Assembly (NCBI RefSeq): GCF_964199755.1
Contig: NC_133914.1
Coordinates: forward strand, 4,393,368 to 4,457,367
Direction: 5' to 3'
DNA length: 64,000 nt
From: Larus michahellis
Taxonomy: Eukaryota > Chordata > Aves > Charadriiformes > Laridae
Below, in pieces: positions 36,083 to 46,604 of the stretch. The first letter of the stretch is position 1, and each line of letters opens with the position of its first letter. Made by a program: the position numbers and the translations under genes. The notes under the pieces were generated by a model that saw only the letters and a list, made by a program, of their open reading frames with translations, was not told the DNA's origin and did no database searches.

Positions 36083-36097
36083 AGCGCCCCCTGGTGG
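36083..36097 (-). promoter_or_regulatory. CTCF core motif
   Basis: On the minus strand the sequence is CCACCAGGGGGCGCT, a full match to the CTCF core consensus. It lies in the likely GPN2 promoter, about 30 bases from the 68-bp palindrome. Binding is inferred. Confidence 0.65.
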
Positions 36098-36124
36098 CTC
36101 GGAGGACCGCGCACCTCCACCCAT

Positions 36125-36192
36125 CGCCGGGACTCGAACCCGGGACCCGAACCCCGGAATCGGGGTTCGGGTCGCGGGTTCGAGTCCCGACG
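36125..36192. repeat. 68-bp near-perfect palindrome with tRNA B-box-like arms
   Basis: A left arm at 36125-36156 pairs with a right arm at 36161-36192 at 30 of 32 positions around a 4-base loop (GAAT). Each arm contains GGTTCGAGTCC, a match to the RNA polymerase III B-box, facing opposite ways. No A-box or cloverleaf completes a tRNA on either strand. Confidence 0.9.
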
Positions 36193-36230
36193 CAGGCCCT
36201 TTTCCCTCCGGCACAAACCCATTCCCTCCT

Positions 36231-37003
36231 CTGTCTGCCGAAAAAGGGGTAATTACTCCCTGCACCCCCCCTATTGCCTTAAGAAAGGCCAAGATAGAAC
36301 CTCCCAGCAAAGCGTTCACCAACTCACATTTCACCCTCCAGTACTGGGTCACTGGGACAAAGGCTCTGCCCCCCTCCCCCAAAAAAAGAGAGTGCCTGCG
36401 TCAGGAAAACGGAGCAGAGCACGTCGGAGAGCCGTGGAAGGAAGCAACCCGCTACGCCCGACCGCAGGGGAAACGCCTCCCGCAGAATTCCTCCGGGGAG
36501 GCTGCCAGGACGAGTCTTTCATCCCGACGAGTTTCTCCCAGGAGTGTGGGATCGTTCACGCCCAAGCAACGCGAAGCTGCGGGCCAGCAGCGAGCTTTCT
36601 GCAGGACAGTTACTGTGCCACAGCTGGCCCTGTCTATACTTGTCCTTCCCTGGGTCTCAGGCAGCCAAAAACGACGAGTTCTGGGATTTTAGGCTGACCT
36701 AGCACCCAGGCTTGGTTGATCCAGGCAGAAGTATCGGCTTTAAACAGCCAGTTGGAAACACAACAACACCCTTCCCTGTCCCCACCGAACAAACAGGACC
36801 AGAAATTCCGTCCCCACCATTTGAATGGTTCAATTAGGGGAGAAAAAAACAAAAACAAACAACCCACTGAGGCTATTTTTGTTACAAGTCTATATTTCTT
36901 CCAAAAATAAATATATGGACACCCCACTCCAAACCAGAGTCCAGGAGCCAGCCTGCACTCGAGAGGAGGAGAACCGGTACAAAGGCTGAGTGACAGTCCC
37001 TGC
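36231..37003. other. GPATCH3 3'UTR and spacer to GPN2 promoter
   Basis: The stretch just after the GPATCH3 stop (37003 downward on the minus strand) is presumably its 3'UTR. A weak AATATA-type signal on the minus strand lies near 36890; no canonical AATAAA was found. The remainder shows nothing recognisable. Confidence 0.4.
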
Positions 37004-40000
37004 TCAGCGTGACTGGGCGCTGGAGCTCTCCAGAGCACCGTGTGACGCCCGGACAAACACCATGTCCTGCCTGTACTTCATGGCAGTGGGTGGCTGGCGC
37101 CTCAGCAGCTGGTCACCGCTGTCCTTTGGGTCAGGGTCATCGTAGATAGTCGAGATGAGGATGGGAGCGTCCCGCCGGGGCTTCTTCACCTTGCTGAAAG
37201 TTGGCAGTTTCTCCCCGTGGTACCTAGAGGGACGCAGGAAACGTTTGGTCAAATATTGCTGAGGCAGCGGGACACCACTGTGCATCCCAGCTCGTTTCCT
37301 TAACGAGCTACACGGGAGAAGTGGACTGATACAGGGCAATAAGGATTCTTGTCCTACTCCTGGCTGCGAGATTGCTCTAGAACAAGAGACAACCCCCCCA
37401 ATGAAACACAGCACTGCACAAAGCCCCCAGAAACCCCACAGAGAAGGTAGGGGTGAGGTGCACAGCCACAGCTCAGGTCACTTGGACCTTCCCCACCAGC
37501 AGAGATGACCCTCAATCCTAAAGCACAGCTCTCCACACGTGTTTGTGTGCTGCGTGAACCTGCAAAGGGTTCCAGTCCTGCTCTAACACCACAAGTTCCT
37601 CTAAGGAGCACTGGACCATCACGAAGAGCAGTGTTATCTAGCTCTGGAGCGCTGCGGCAGGCCCTGACACCAGCTGTGCAGGGAAAGGCAGATCCCTGGG
37701 ACAGAATTCCAGTTCTGGTTCACAATCTACTCCTTTTGTGGCCTGTTAGTTGCTGCGTCAGCCCAGAGAGCCCGGGCAGAGGCTCTGAACACAGGCTGGC
37801 AGGGCAGGGTTGGGTACTTACCCCAGCCCCCTCTTGCATCTGGGGTTCTGACCCTCGTTGTCCAGAGCTTCGGCCATTCCAGAGTTGTTGCTGCCCAGCC
37901 CCAGCCCCTCCGTCCAGCCCTGCTGCTCCAGCACCTTCCTGCCAAAGCCCTGGAAGAGGGGAGAAAAACGTCACAGAGTTACTGGACAAAGGCCATCCTC
38001 ATCTTCCCAGACCCTCTGCCCCCTCCCCACATCCAAGACCTCTCTTTCCCCTAACCCACACCCTCTGAGCATCCCCACCACTGCTTTTCCTGTCCTGCCC
38101 CATCCCCTCCCGAGCACGTATCCAGAGCTCACCTTGGTGTATCTCTCGAAGGTGCCGATCTGCTGCCCTGAAACAGAGCCATCCTCCAAGCCGTCCCGGA
38201 GTCGTTGTTCCAGCCACATCTGGACCGAGTCCCGAGCATCCTTATCACCCCCATCTAGGGAGAAAGAAGCCAGAGTCAGAGCAGCACAGCCCAGGAAAGC
38301 CGTTCGCTACCGTCATTTCCCCCAGAGCACCACGCAACAAGGAGGCAGAACCTGTTCTTTTTGGCAACTCTCACTGCCAGACAAGAAAAACGTTGTTTAA
38401 AGTACACTGACATCTTGGAGGCTTTCAAAGGATGAGAGCGTCAAAGAGTTCCCCACTGCAGAAATTCTGCAGGGTCAGAATTTCCCAACCGCCCCAGTTT
38501 CCTGGGGGGGTTTCAGCTCAGATACCTTTGTCATAGTAGATGCTCATGTCCACATCCCAGTCATCCGCAGTCTGCTCATCAAAGTCTGCCAAGAGAAGGA
38601 AAACACCAGCTTTGGTGATGGTTGTGGAAGTCTGACACAGACGAGCCGTTTGCTGGCTGCCCAGCTCCCTGTTTTCTCTAACAAAATGGGAAGGAAACGG
38701 TATTAAAGACGCTGCAAACCACAGCGCTTACACAACAGGCCGCCAGTAGGACCACTGGGGTCTCTGGCAACTGGACTGAACCACTGCAGGTTTTGTGATT
38801 AAGGGAAGGTTTTGAAAGCGATGGCAGGACGCCCGTATCTGCAGCTGATCTGGAATGCTCATATGGGGTTATACCTGATTTACCTGCAGGGCTGGGCCCC
38901 CCAGCTCGCGGTGGTTAGTTTGTGGCTCAGCGACACAAACATCAACGTTACCTCCATTCTTCTCCTGCCAGTACTGAGCGTCTGTGTAGAAAACAAGGCC
39001 AGAGCCGCCCTTCTCCCACTTCAGCTCAATCTCCTCTTCAAAGAGCCGCTCCTCCACACGGTCCTGCTTGGTCACGTCCTCGTGCAGAGCCTCGTGTCGC
39101 TCCCACTCCTCGCAGGTATCATTGTCCTGCGAAGGAACCGGGGAAAGGTGGGTGACACCAACAGCACACAGCCTCCCCCCTGTTTCCCTGACCCTCGCGG
39201 CCCATCGCAACGCCTTTCCTCCGAAACAGCTTTGTCGACAGGGCTCGTCTCAGCCTGCTGCTTTCAGGCACTAACACGACCGGCACTGATGACCTCATTC
39301 CCCTGACTAATGCCATCTTCAGAGTCAGCAGACAGAAGTGGTGAAAAAATACCACATCACACCCACTTCACGGCATGCTTTCAGCAGCGTACCCGATCTG
39401 TAACGCAAAGATGCCCATTTAAGGAGCAGGTGTGTTGGACGTAAAGTCAGCACTAGCAACAAATTAATTCCACTCAAGTTGATCCCTAAAGAGATTGTGT
39501 CGGTTCCAGTGAAGCAGTTCGCTGGCACGGACACAGATCAGACTGACAGCTTTACTGCTGCCTGCCCAGTTCTGGGCAGTGCCCTCCAAGGAAGACATTA
39601 ACCGACTAAGGAACAGCCAAAAGAACGACTAGAGATCCAGGAAAAAGAGCCTGTGAGAAACAGCTAGAGGAGTCTGTTTAGTCTGGAGAAGAAAAAGACT
39701 GAATAAAAAGTTTGTGAAGGAGGGAACAAAGCCTTCTCTGTGTCCGCTGTTGCTAGGAGAACCTAATGGGATAAAAGTGCAGCAAAGATTTGGCATCTAA
39801 GTGAATTCTGGTAGAGCAAAGAACGGGAATGGCTTGCTTTGGGATTGTGCTGCCTCTGTAATGACAGAGGTTTGTGAGAACAGGCTAGACAGGCGTCTGT
39901 CAGGTGGAGGGAACGAGATAGTCTCCGGAGAGCCTGTCCGGCCCAGTTTTCTAGAAGTCTTTGTCACGAAAGTCATTTTTCTCAGAACGACTAACTTCAA

Positions 40001-41971
40001 TCACAGGAGCATTCAAGGCCAACCATTTGTAGAGCTCCGTGTGTCATTTCCAGCACACAAACGTGCTCTCCAACTTCCAGTCACCTCATTTACAAGCAAC
40101 AGCAGAGCCCGGCCAATCTGCCACGCAGCAGGGCAGAGATCTGCTCCTGCAGCACCAGTCTTCGCTTGTGCTCACTCCTCTGGACCAAACCCTTTGGGCT
40201 CAAGCCCCACAACCAGCTTGATTTGGACACGCAGTTTTGGAGGCGTTAATGCCCACACTGTTCACGTGCCAAGGGGCTCACTGCACAAAGACATTAACAG
40301 CCGTATTTTAACACCATTTTTAGACAAGCAATTTACGCAATACAATTAAAAGATTAAAAGTGAGTTCCGAGAGAGTTATATCAGCCCTCCCAGCTTCGCA
40401 GTTACAATAGCTAACCTTGGACGGTGCTAGAAAATTCCACTTACATCATCCGAGTGCGACTCCTCTGCCTCCTTCTCCTGCCGCTCCTCATCTTCCTCAG
40501 CGCTGGCTGGGTGAGTCACCTCAGATCTTGCCACAGGCCCCTCTTCCTCTGTGATCTCATCCCCTGTAGCAGTGTAAACTCTTTCTTCTTCTATAACTGT
40601 CTCAGTGTCCTGGTATTCAAAAGGCACGTTCCCATACCTACGGGATGAGGCTGTCTTTGGAAAATCCAGCTGCAATTTCTTGATAATCCAGGGAGGCAGC
40701 CTGCAGGCCCGGATCAGCTCCAGAAAAACTTTCAGGGGGGTGCCCACATTCCCATAAGGCATGAAGGAAGGGGGGTTGAACTCGGGCAGACGCTTCAAGT
40801 CTGATTCTGTGACAGATTGGCCTGCGGCCGTCTTGTCCCCACTGCAGGGAAACGTCTCTGTGCCTGGAGAAGAGGAGGAATGGTTTTGTGGGGGAATGCA
40901 CACTCAGAGAGGGGTAAATCAGAGCAAGAAGGGGATGAGCAGGCCCCAAACCAACTCTTATAAAATCATAGTATGGTTTGGGTTGAAAGGAACCTTTAAA
41001 GGCCATTAGTCCCACCCCCCTGCAACGAGCAGGGACATCTTCACCTAGACCAGGTTGCTCCAAGCCCCGTCCAACCTGGCCTTGAACCCCTCCAGGGATG
41101 GGGCAGCCACAGCTTCTCTGGGCAACCTGGGCCAGGGGCTCACCGCCCTCACAGCCAAGAATTTCTTCCTCAGATCTCATCTAAATCTCCCCTTGTCCTA
41201 TGGCTCCCCTCCCTGATCCAGAGTCCTTCCCCAGTTTTCCTGGAGCCCCTTTAGGGACTGGAAGGTCTCCCCGGAGCCTTCTTTTCTCCAGGCTGAAATC
41301 CCCCAGCTCTCTCAGCCTGTCCTCACAGCAGAGGGGCTCCCGCCCTTGGCTTCCTCTGTCCCCACTCCAACAGCTCCGTGTCCTGCTGTTGGTGGCCTCA
41401 GAGCTGGAGGCAGCGCTGCAGGGGGGGTCTCAGCAAGGCAGAGTAGAGGGGCATAGATTTAAGGCATTAAGTAAATTCCGTGAGGGATTTTAACCCCCCG
41501 GTACCCCCAGGTTGCCTTCTAGGACCCGCAGGGCTGGGATCCGCTGCCCAATGCGTCCTCCGGACCCTTCCAGGCCCGTGAGGGGAGGCTGGGCCTCCCC
41601 TCCCGGTGCCCGCTCGTACCTGTCCCGGTGCTGAGGCGAACCCTGCGGATGAGGCAGCGTCCGGGCAGCGAGGCGCCGCCGGGCCCGACCCAGCGCTTGC
41701 CCGAGTACATGCGGACGAAGCGGCGGGCGCGGCCGGGCTGCACGGCCACCAGGCAGGAGCAAGTGCGCGGCGCCGCGGCCTCCTCGCCGCCGCCCGCCGG
41801 CGGACGCTCGGGGCGGTGGCGGTAGTGGAAGCAGACGAAGCCGCCGGCCTCCAGAAACTGGCTGAAGTAGACGCGGAGCTGTGCGGAGCGCAGGGCGGCC
41901 GGGATACCACTCACCAGGCAGTAGCGAGCGACGACGACGCCATTACCGTCGCTACGGCTGGGCGCCGCCAT
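37004..41971 (-). CDS. GPATCH3: G-patch domain protein 3, seven exons
   Basis: GPATCH3 is a nuclear G-patch protein reported to regulate transcription and antiviral signalling; its biochemical role is not well settled. Exons on the minus strand are 41971-41620, 40863-40445, 39126-38952, 38585-38526, 38254-38133, 37949-37822 and 37223-37004 (stop TGA): 491 aa (human 525). Exon 1 encodes the N-terminal region (YCLVSGIPAALRSAQLR, HYRHRPER, MYSGKRW). Exon 2 has the conserved FLELIRACRLPP and the acidic SHSDD end. Exon 3 begins the WERHEALHEDVT block. The glycine-rich G-patch runs over residues 372-418 and ends KRGLGYHGEK, with ISTIYDDPDP after it. All junctions are GT-AG and keep frame. The shortfall against human lies in the variable region after exon 1. 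The start codon sits inside a TISU element. Confidence 0.96.
39600..39960 (+). mobile_element. Possible old CR1-like fragment in GPATCH3 intron 2
   Basis: Phrases such as GTTTAGTCTGGAGAAGAAAA and GAACAGGCTAGACAGGCGTC resemble diverged avian CR1 3' sequence. Similarity is patchy and the ends are unclear. Confidence 0.35.
40962..41455 (-). mobile_element. CR1 LINE fragment in GPATCH3 intron 1
   Basis: About 490 bases of CR1 3' sequence read on the minus strand: the 3' tail (TCATAGTATGG on the plus strand) is at the left end, followed by the conserved CCCATCCCTGGAGGGGTTCA region and the CAGCCTGGAGAA region. It is 5'-truncated and in the same orientation as GPATCH3. Confidence 0.94.
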
Positions 41972-41975
41972 CTTG
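41964..41975 (-). promoter_or_regulatory. GPATCH3: TISU/YY1 element over the GPATCH3 start codon
   Basis: The minus strand reads CAAGATGGCGGC, a perfect match to the TISU consensus SAASATGGCGGC, with the ATG at 41971-41969. TISU drives accurate initiation on very short 5'UTRs and also binds YY1. It implies the transcript starts only a few tens of bases upstream, in the CpG island that extends to about 42100. Confidence 0.85.
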
Positions 41976-42090
41976 CCCCAGCGGGGCGGTGCGTCACGGG
42001 CTGCGCGGGCGCGCCGTGATGACGTCAGCTCCCGACGCCGGCGAGGGTGGGCGCCGCCTGGTGGCGCGGGAGCCCTCTGCGCGCCGGGGG

Positions 42091-42800
42091 GGCCAGGCCC
42101 CGGGGGGCGGTCACAGGCCCTGGGGGTGTCAGGAGGCGGCCAGGCCCCAGTAGAGGTTACAGGCCCTGGGAGTGGCCAGGCCCCAATGGAGGTTACAGGC
42201 CTTCAGGATGGCCAGTCCCCCGGCGGAGTCAGAGGTCCCAGGAATATCCAGACTCCAGGGGGGTCACAGGCCTTGAGGGTGTCAGGGCGTGACCAGGCCC
42301 CAATGGAGGTCACAAGCCCTGGGAATGGACAGGTCTTAGGGCGGGTCACAGGCCTTGGCAGTGGCCAGGCCCCGGGGGGGTCACAAGCCTTAGGGGTGGC
42401 GAGGTCCCAGAGGGGGTGACAGGTCCTGGGGGTGGCCAGGCCTCAGGGGAGGTTACAAGCCCTGGAGGCAGTCAGGCCTGGAGGGGGGCTCACAGATCCT
42501 GCGGACAGCCAGGCCCGAGGGTGGAGGTCACCGGTCCTGGGGGTGGCCAGGCCCCAGGGAGGGGTGACAGGCCCTGAGGGTGTCAGGGGGTGGCTAGGCC
42601 CCAGTGGGGGTTTCAGGTCCCGGGGAAGGCCAGGCCCTGGGGGGATCACAGGCCCTGGGGGGCATCAGGGGGTGGCCATGCCCTAGTGGAGGTGACAGGC
42701 CCTGGGGGTAGCCAGGCCCAATGGAGGTCACAAGCCCTGGGGACAGCCAGGCCCCAGGGGGGGTCACAGGCCCCGGGGGGGGTGTCAGGGCACTGTGGGT
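42091..42800. repeat. 36-40 bp G/C-rich minisatellite upstream of GPATCH3
   Basis: Roughly 18-20 imperfect copies of a unit like CAGGCCCTGGGAGTGGCC plus AGGCCCCAATGGAGGTTA fill about 700 bases directly upstream of the GPATCH3 CpG island. Because 36 is a multiple of three, frames stay open through it and give a glycine/proline/glutamine-rich pseudo-protein, not a gene. Confidence 0.93.
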
Positions 42801-43754
42801 GTCCAGCCCCCCCTGTGCTGTGAAGCGCAAGCCTTGTGTGGGGAGTCCTGGCCTTGCCCTCTTGGTAAAGTCCCAGTGCTACGTGTCCCACGATGGAGGG
42901 GTGGCCCTGCAGTGACAGACCTGCCTCATGGGCAGCGCCATGGGCAGGTGCCACTCTGGACAGGAGAGCCCACAGCTATCCCCTGTCCCCGGGGGCTGGT
43001 GGGACTAGGGACAGGATGGAGACGGGGGTAACTGGCAGCGGGGCTGTTCGGTGTCCCGTGTGCCACGACTCAGGCACACGTCACCGCACTGCATGGCTCA
43101 GGGCTGCCCGTGGCTGGCGTGGGCCTGTGGAAATCATCCCGTGACTCACACGCTCCCTCCTTGTGGAAAACGGCCATCACAGGGCTGAGCTCACCTTGGA
43201 AGCCGTCTGTCACCATTCAGCGGCTCCGGTGAGAAGCGGAGGGACAGACTGACGAAGCAGTCCTAACTCCCACTGGGCTCCTGGCTAAAATTCGAGGTGT
43301 TTCCACAAGTAGGAGGGTGACGAGGCACAGGGAGGCTTCGTGTGGTTTTACCTGACACCTCGGCTGGGTCGGGCACGGCAAACGGGATGGTGTTTGTACC
43401 TGTCGGTGGCTTAGTGCGCATCCAGGTGAATCAGAGCATGCACCTCTGACGTCGCCGCTGGGCTGGGAGCCCTGGGGCGAGGCTCAGTGCCTGGAGAAAG
43501 GCACCAGGTGTGGAGGGGCTGCGATTCCGCTGCCTCTGCGAATTTCTGTCTCCTGGGCGCACCCAGGGGTTTTTGTGCCGCGGGGCTGTTCATCAGACAG
43601 CTCCGACATCCCAACACTCCCTCCTCGTGGCAACGCAGACGGATTGTTATGGAAAGCCCCTTTTCCTTTGAGCGTCCCTTCCACCCCGAGCCTGCAGCCG
43701 GTTTTTATAACTCCCCATAAATTTAACACCACCTGTAAAAAGTCACCACCATGT
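42801..43754. other. GPATCH3-NR0B2 spacer
   Basis: I see nothing recognisable between the minisatellite and the NR0B2 poly(A) site. Composition is ordinary, moderately G/C rich. Confidence 0.5.
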
Positions 43755-44674
43755 TCCAAAACGTAAAACATTTTATTAAAAAAATAATTTACTGCATCTT
43801 ATATACAAACCGCAAGAACATTCACTTATAAAATACTGACATTTAACTCGTTGCAGAAGCTGCAGGCAGGAGGAGCAAGCTCTCCAGGCTACGCGTGCTC
43901 CCAGCTGTAACTCGAGGGAGGGATGTTTTGGTTCTGTCACTAAAAGGCTCGTCTCCGCAGTGTTCACAGCTCGGGGTTCACTTATTGTCGCAGGAACGAG
44001 GTGAGGCCCCAGCCCAAGATGATACGCAATAGGTTTAGGGGCTCTTAGGTAACCCATTGCTCTGCGAGCAGTTCTGTTGTATTTCACGGCGTTGTGGAGA
44101 AAAGATGCAATCTAGGAAAAGGTAGGAGGGGTGAATCTGCACACCCTGTAAGCTTTAATACTCTGGCTTTTTCCCTCTTGGTGCCTGAGGAATATTCGTC
44201 AGTATTTCTAAGATTTCAAGCACAATAGACAGACTGAGACTGCACCCAGAGCTAATTCCGTAATGTTTGCATTCAGTTAGTGATCCCACTGATGACATGT
44301 TACTCAGCATGCCTAAACACCACAGAATCAAGCTGCTAGTTGAGGACAAACCTCATCTCTTGGAGTTAACAGCAAAATGCGCATTGATTTAAATGGCACC
44401 AAGGATTCATCGAGTAAAAATCGGGACCAGTCTCTAACCCAACCTCCTCTGGGGCTTGTTCGCAGGCGGCTGAGCGGAGCAGGAGCTGCTGTAAACATCT
44501 GCCAAACCGGAGCTGTTTCTCCTGGCTGAATCCTCCAGCCTCAGCCCTACCGAGACGTGCAGTTCCCCACAGAGTCCCGAGCGTCTGTCTGGCTAAATCC
44601 CTGCTCCCAGGTTGGCTTTGCTGCCCGGCAAAGTGTGGGTAGCATCCACGGGGCCGGAGGCCGAGCGTGGCTGC
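43755..44674 (-). other. NR0B2: NR0B2 3'UTR
   Basis: About 0.9 kb of A/T-richer sequence runs between the NR0B2 stop and a poly(A) signal, in contrast to the G/C-rich surroundings. Confidence 0.6.
43772..43777 (-). terminator. NR0B2: NR0B2 poly(A) signal (minus strand)
   Basis: TTTATT on the plus strand gives AATAAA on the minus strand, about 900 bases after the stop codon, in an A/T-rich context. Cleavage would fall near 43755. Confidence 0.7.
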
Positions 44675-45909
44675 TCAGCACGCCATGCGTGTCGCCGGAG
44701 CCAGCTGCCTGTCCGTTATTTCGTACAGCATTTCCACAATGAGGTCAACGATGTCCGCGTTGCCGATGACGGGTCGGAAGAAGAGATCCGTGATGAGGGT
44801 GGGAGGGATTGATTTTAGGGTGGAGGAGATCAGTAAAATGCGGGCAAAGCGGCCGTGGTCCTCAGGGTGCAGGGGCTGCAGGACCTCATGAAGCGCTCTC
44901 TGGGCTTCCTGCTGGAGGCTCTCAATGTACAGGGAGGCCCTCAGCCCGGGGATATCTGCCGAGGGAGAGGAGGAAAAGCCGGTGATGAGGGAGGCTGGAA
45001 AACGGCCCCAGATTTTTCCCATTCCCATCCTTCCCAATTTCTCAGAAGGGATCTCTGAGGCCACGCTGAGAGATATGCTGCACTACCGAGATGTATCTAT
45101 TCCAGGGCTGCCATTTGAGGGAGGAAAAATAGTTAACTGGGCAAACACATGCTTTAGAAAGTAAACCCCAGGATCCTTTATTGTCTGCAGGGCAGGCAAA
45201 GGTCTCTGGCTTTTACCAGTGTTTGACATCCCTCCTTCCCGCTTCCTGATGCATTTAGTAACGATCGGTGTTAAGGGTAAGGTAACCAGCCCTCCCCGCC
45301 CTCACGCCTGCCCGCGCTCCGAACATCTCCAAGCCAAGAGGCGCGTGTTCAGATGCTGCACTCACCGGGATTGAAAAGAATGGCTCCCTTCAGGTAGGCG
45401 TATTCCTTGGGGCTCAGGTCCAGCTTCCAAAAGGTGTTCAGGCAGCACTGCAGCCGCTGCACGGCAGCCAGCGTGGGCTGCGTCCGCTCAGGCTCCTGCT
45501 GTTTGCTTTGGCCATCGAGGAGGATCTTCTTGAGCATGCTGGGGGCTGGGGTCTCCATCACCTCGAAGGTCACCATCTCCTGGACCAGCCCCAGGAGGAA
45601 GAGGGGAACCCAGCAGCTGTCCAGCAGCAGGAGTTGATCTTCTCGTGGCAGCAGGTAGAAGGCAGGGAGGTTTTTCATGAAGCTGATGGTTTTTACCAGC
45701 ACGTTGGAGGCTGCCTGGCAGGTGACGTGGGGTGTGCGGAGGCAGACAGTGCGGCGCTGGTGGCAGAGGCAGCGCTGGTGGGCTGGGCTCCGGCCGCCCC
45801 GGCTGTGCTTGCGGTTCTGGCTGAGGAGGGTGTAGAGGATGGCGGTGTGTTTGTCTTCACTGTGGCACTGGCACCTCTCACAGTCCATGTCCATGCTGCT
45901 GGTGGTCAT
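44675..45909 (-). CDS. NR0B2: Nuclear receptor SHP (NR0B2), two exons
   Basis: SHP is an orphan nuclear receptor without a DNA-binding domain. It represses other receptors such as LRH-1, HNF4 and RXR partners and mediates bile-acid feedback in liver. Exons are 45909-45366 and 44955-44675 (stop TGA), joined within an Asp codon, giving 274 aa (human 257). The gene keeps the single intron of mammals, at the same place (FNPD-PGL). The LXXLL-like motif LYTLL is at residues 25-29; [23 protein letters not shown] and [23 protein letters not shown] follow the human ligand-binding-like fold. The start is the ATG at 45909 (MTTSSMDMD); an upstream in-frame TTG is not used. The C terminus runs about 17 residues past the human end, finishing [14 protein letters not shown]. 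Confidence 0.97.
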
Positions 45910-46019
45910 AGCTGAGCTGGGCAGCCAGATCCTCGGCAAAATTCAGCTCTTGCTACAGTAGAGAGATGTAAAATCCCTCCCAAACCCTCTGTTGCAGGCT
46001 GGATTCTCCCTGTCCTCCC

Positions 46020-46120
46020 AGCTCTGCCAGCCCACAGCTGCTCAAACCAGCTCTTATAAGGCTGGGCCACCAATGAAACACCCCTCCACAGCCTTGACCG
46101 CTCTGTGATTAAGCGGTCCT
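46020..46120 (-). promoter_or_regulatory. NR0B2: NR0B2 TATA promoter with LRH-1-like site
   Basis: On the minus strand CTTATAAG (46060-46053) makes a TATA box about 145 bases before the ATG. Just upstream is an inverted CCAAT box (ATTGGTGG) and, at 46097-46089, TCAAGGCTG, close to the LRH-1/SF-1 half-site known to drive mammalian SHP. HNF1-like TTAATCAC lies a little further up. Function is inferred from motif and position. Confidence 0.6.
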
Positions 46121-46604
46121 CATTAAAAAAAACCAACAGCCAGCCGTCCCTGGGCTGATTGGCTGGGGTAAATGAGTTCTCTGTGTGGCGTCAACGGCCG
46201 TTTTCTCAATGAAGCGCCAGCGGTGCAGGGAGGGGGACAGCGGGTTGGGCAGCCTTATCGCGATTACCCAAACAGTATAAACAAAGTCATTAACCCGGCC
46301 TGTACCATGGCACCAAGGCCCCGTGCTGTCATCGGGCAGGTGTCACTGCCAGGAGGTTCACACACACACAGGGCACTCGTCTGGGCCCTGTGTTCAGCGG
46401 CCTTGGAAAGAGCAACCTGGAAGTCGTTTTATCAGCAGCTGTTTGCCTAACCTTGCTGACAGGAGACTCGTGTTGTTACAGTCAGGGAAGAGAAACTCAG
46501 CAAACCGATGGACTGTAATAGTGAAACCCAGGCAGGGCCCATTGGTTCGCGTGTCTCTGAGGAAAGGTAGGGCGACAAAGAGCAAATTCTCAGATTTTCA
46601 CCTT
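46121..46604. other. NR0B2-NUDC spacer, left part
   Basis: Divergent genes flank this stretch. Beyond the NR0B2 promoter I see nothing recognisable up to the CR1 element. Confidence 0.5.

Larger units (their letters stand above)
35988..36230 (-). promoter_or_regulatory. GPN2: Likely GPN2 CpG promoter and non-coding first exon
   Basis: This G/C-rich island is the nearest promoter-like sequence upstream of GPN2. On the minus strand GCG|GTGAGAG at 35988/35987 makes a good donor for a non-coding exon that would join the acceptor just before the GPN2 ATG. It contains a CTCF-like motif and a large palindrome, both listed separately. The exon and start site are inferred, not shown. Confidence 0.5.

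Noticed and set aside
36121-36200. tRNA gene
   Set aside because: B-box-like GGTTCGAGTCC is present on both strands, but no A-box, anticodon arm or acceptor pairing could be found.
42047-42686. Collagen-like G/P/Q-rich open frames
   Set aside because: They arise from a minisatellite whose unit length is a multiple of three; several frames are open on both strands and none resembles a protein family.
45910-45939. Longer NR0B2 start using TTG
   Set aside because: Not an ATG, and the ATG at 45909 gives an N terminus that lines up with human SHP.
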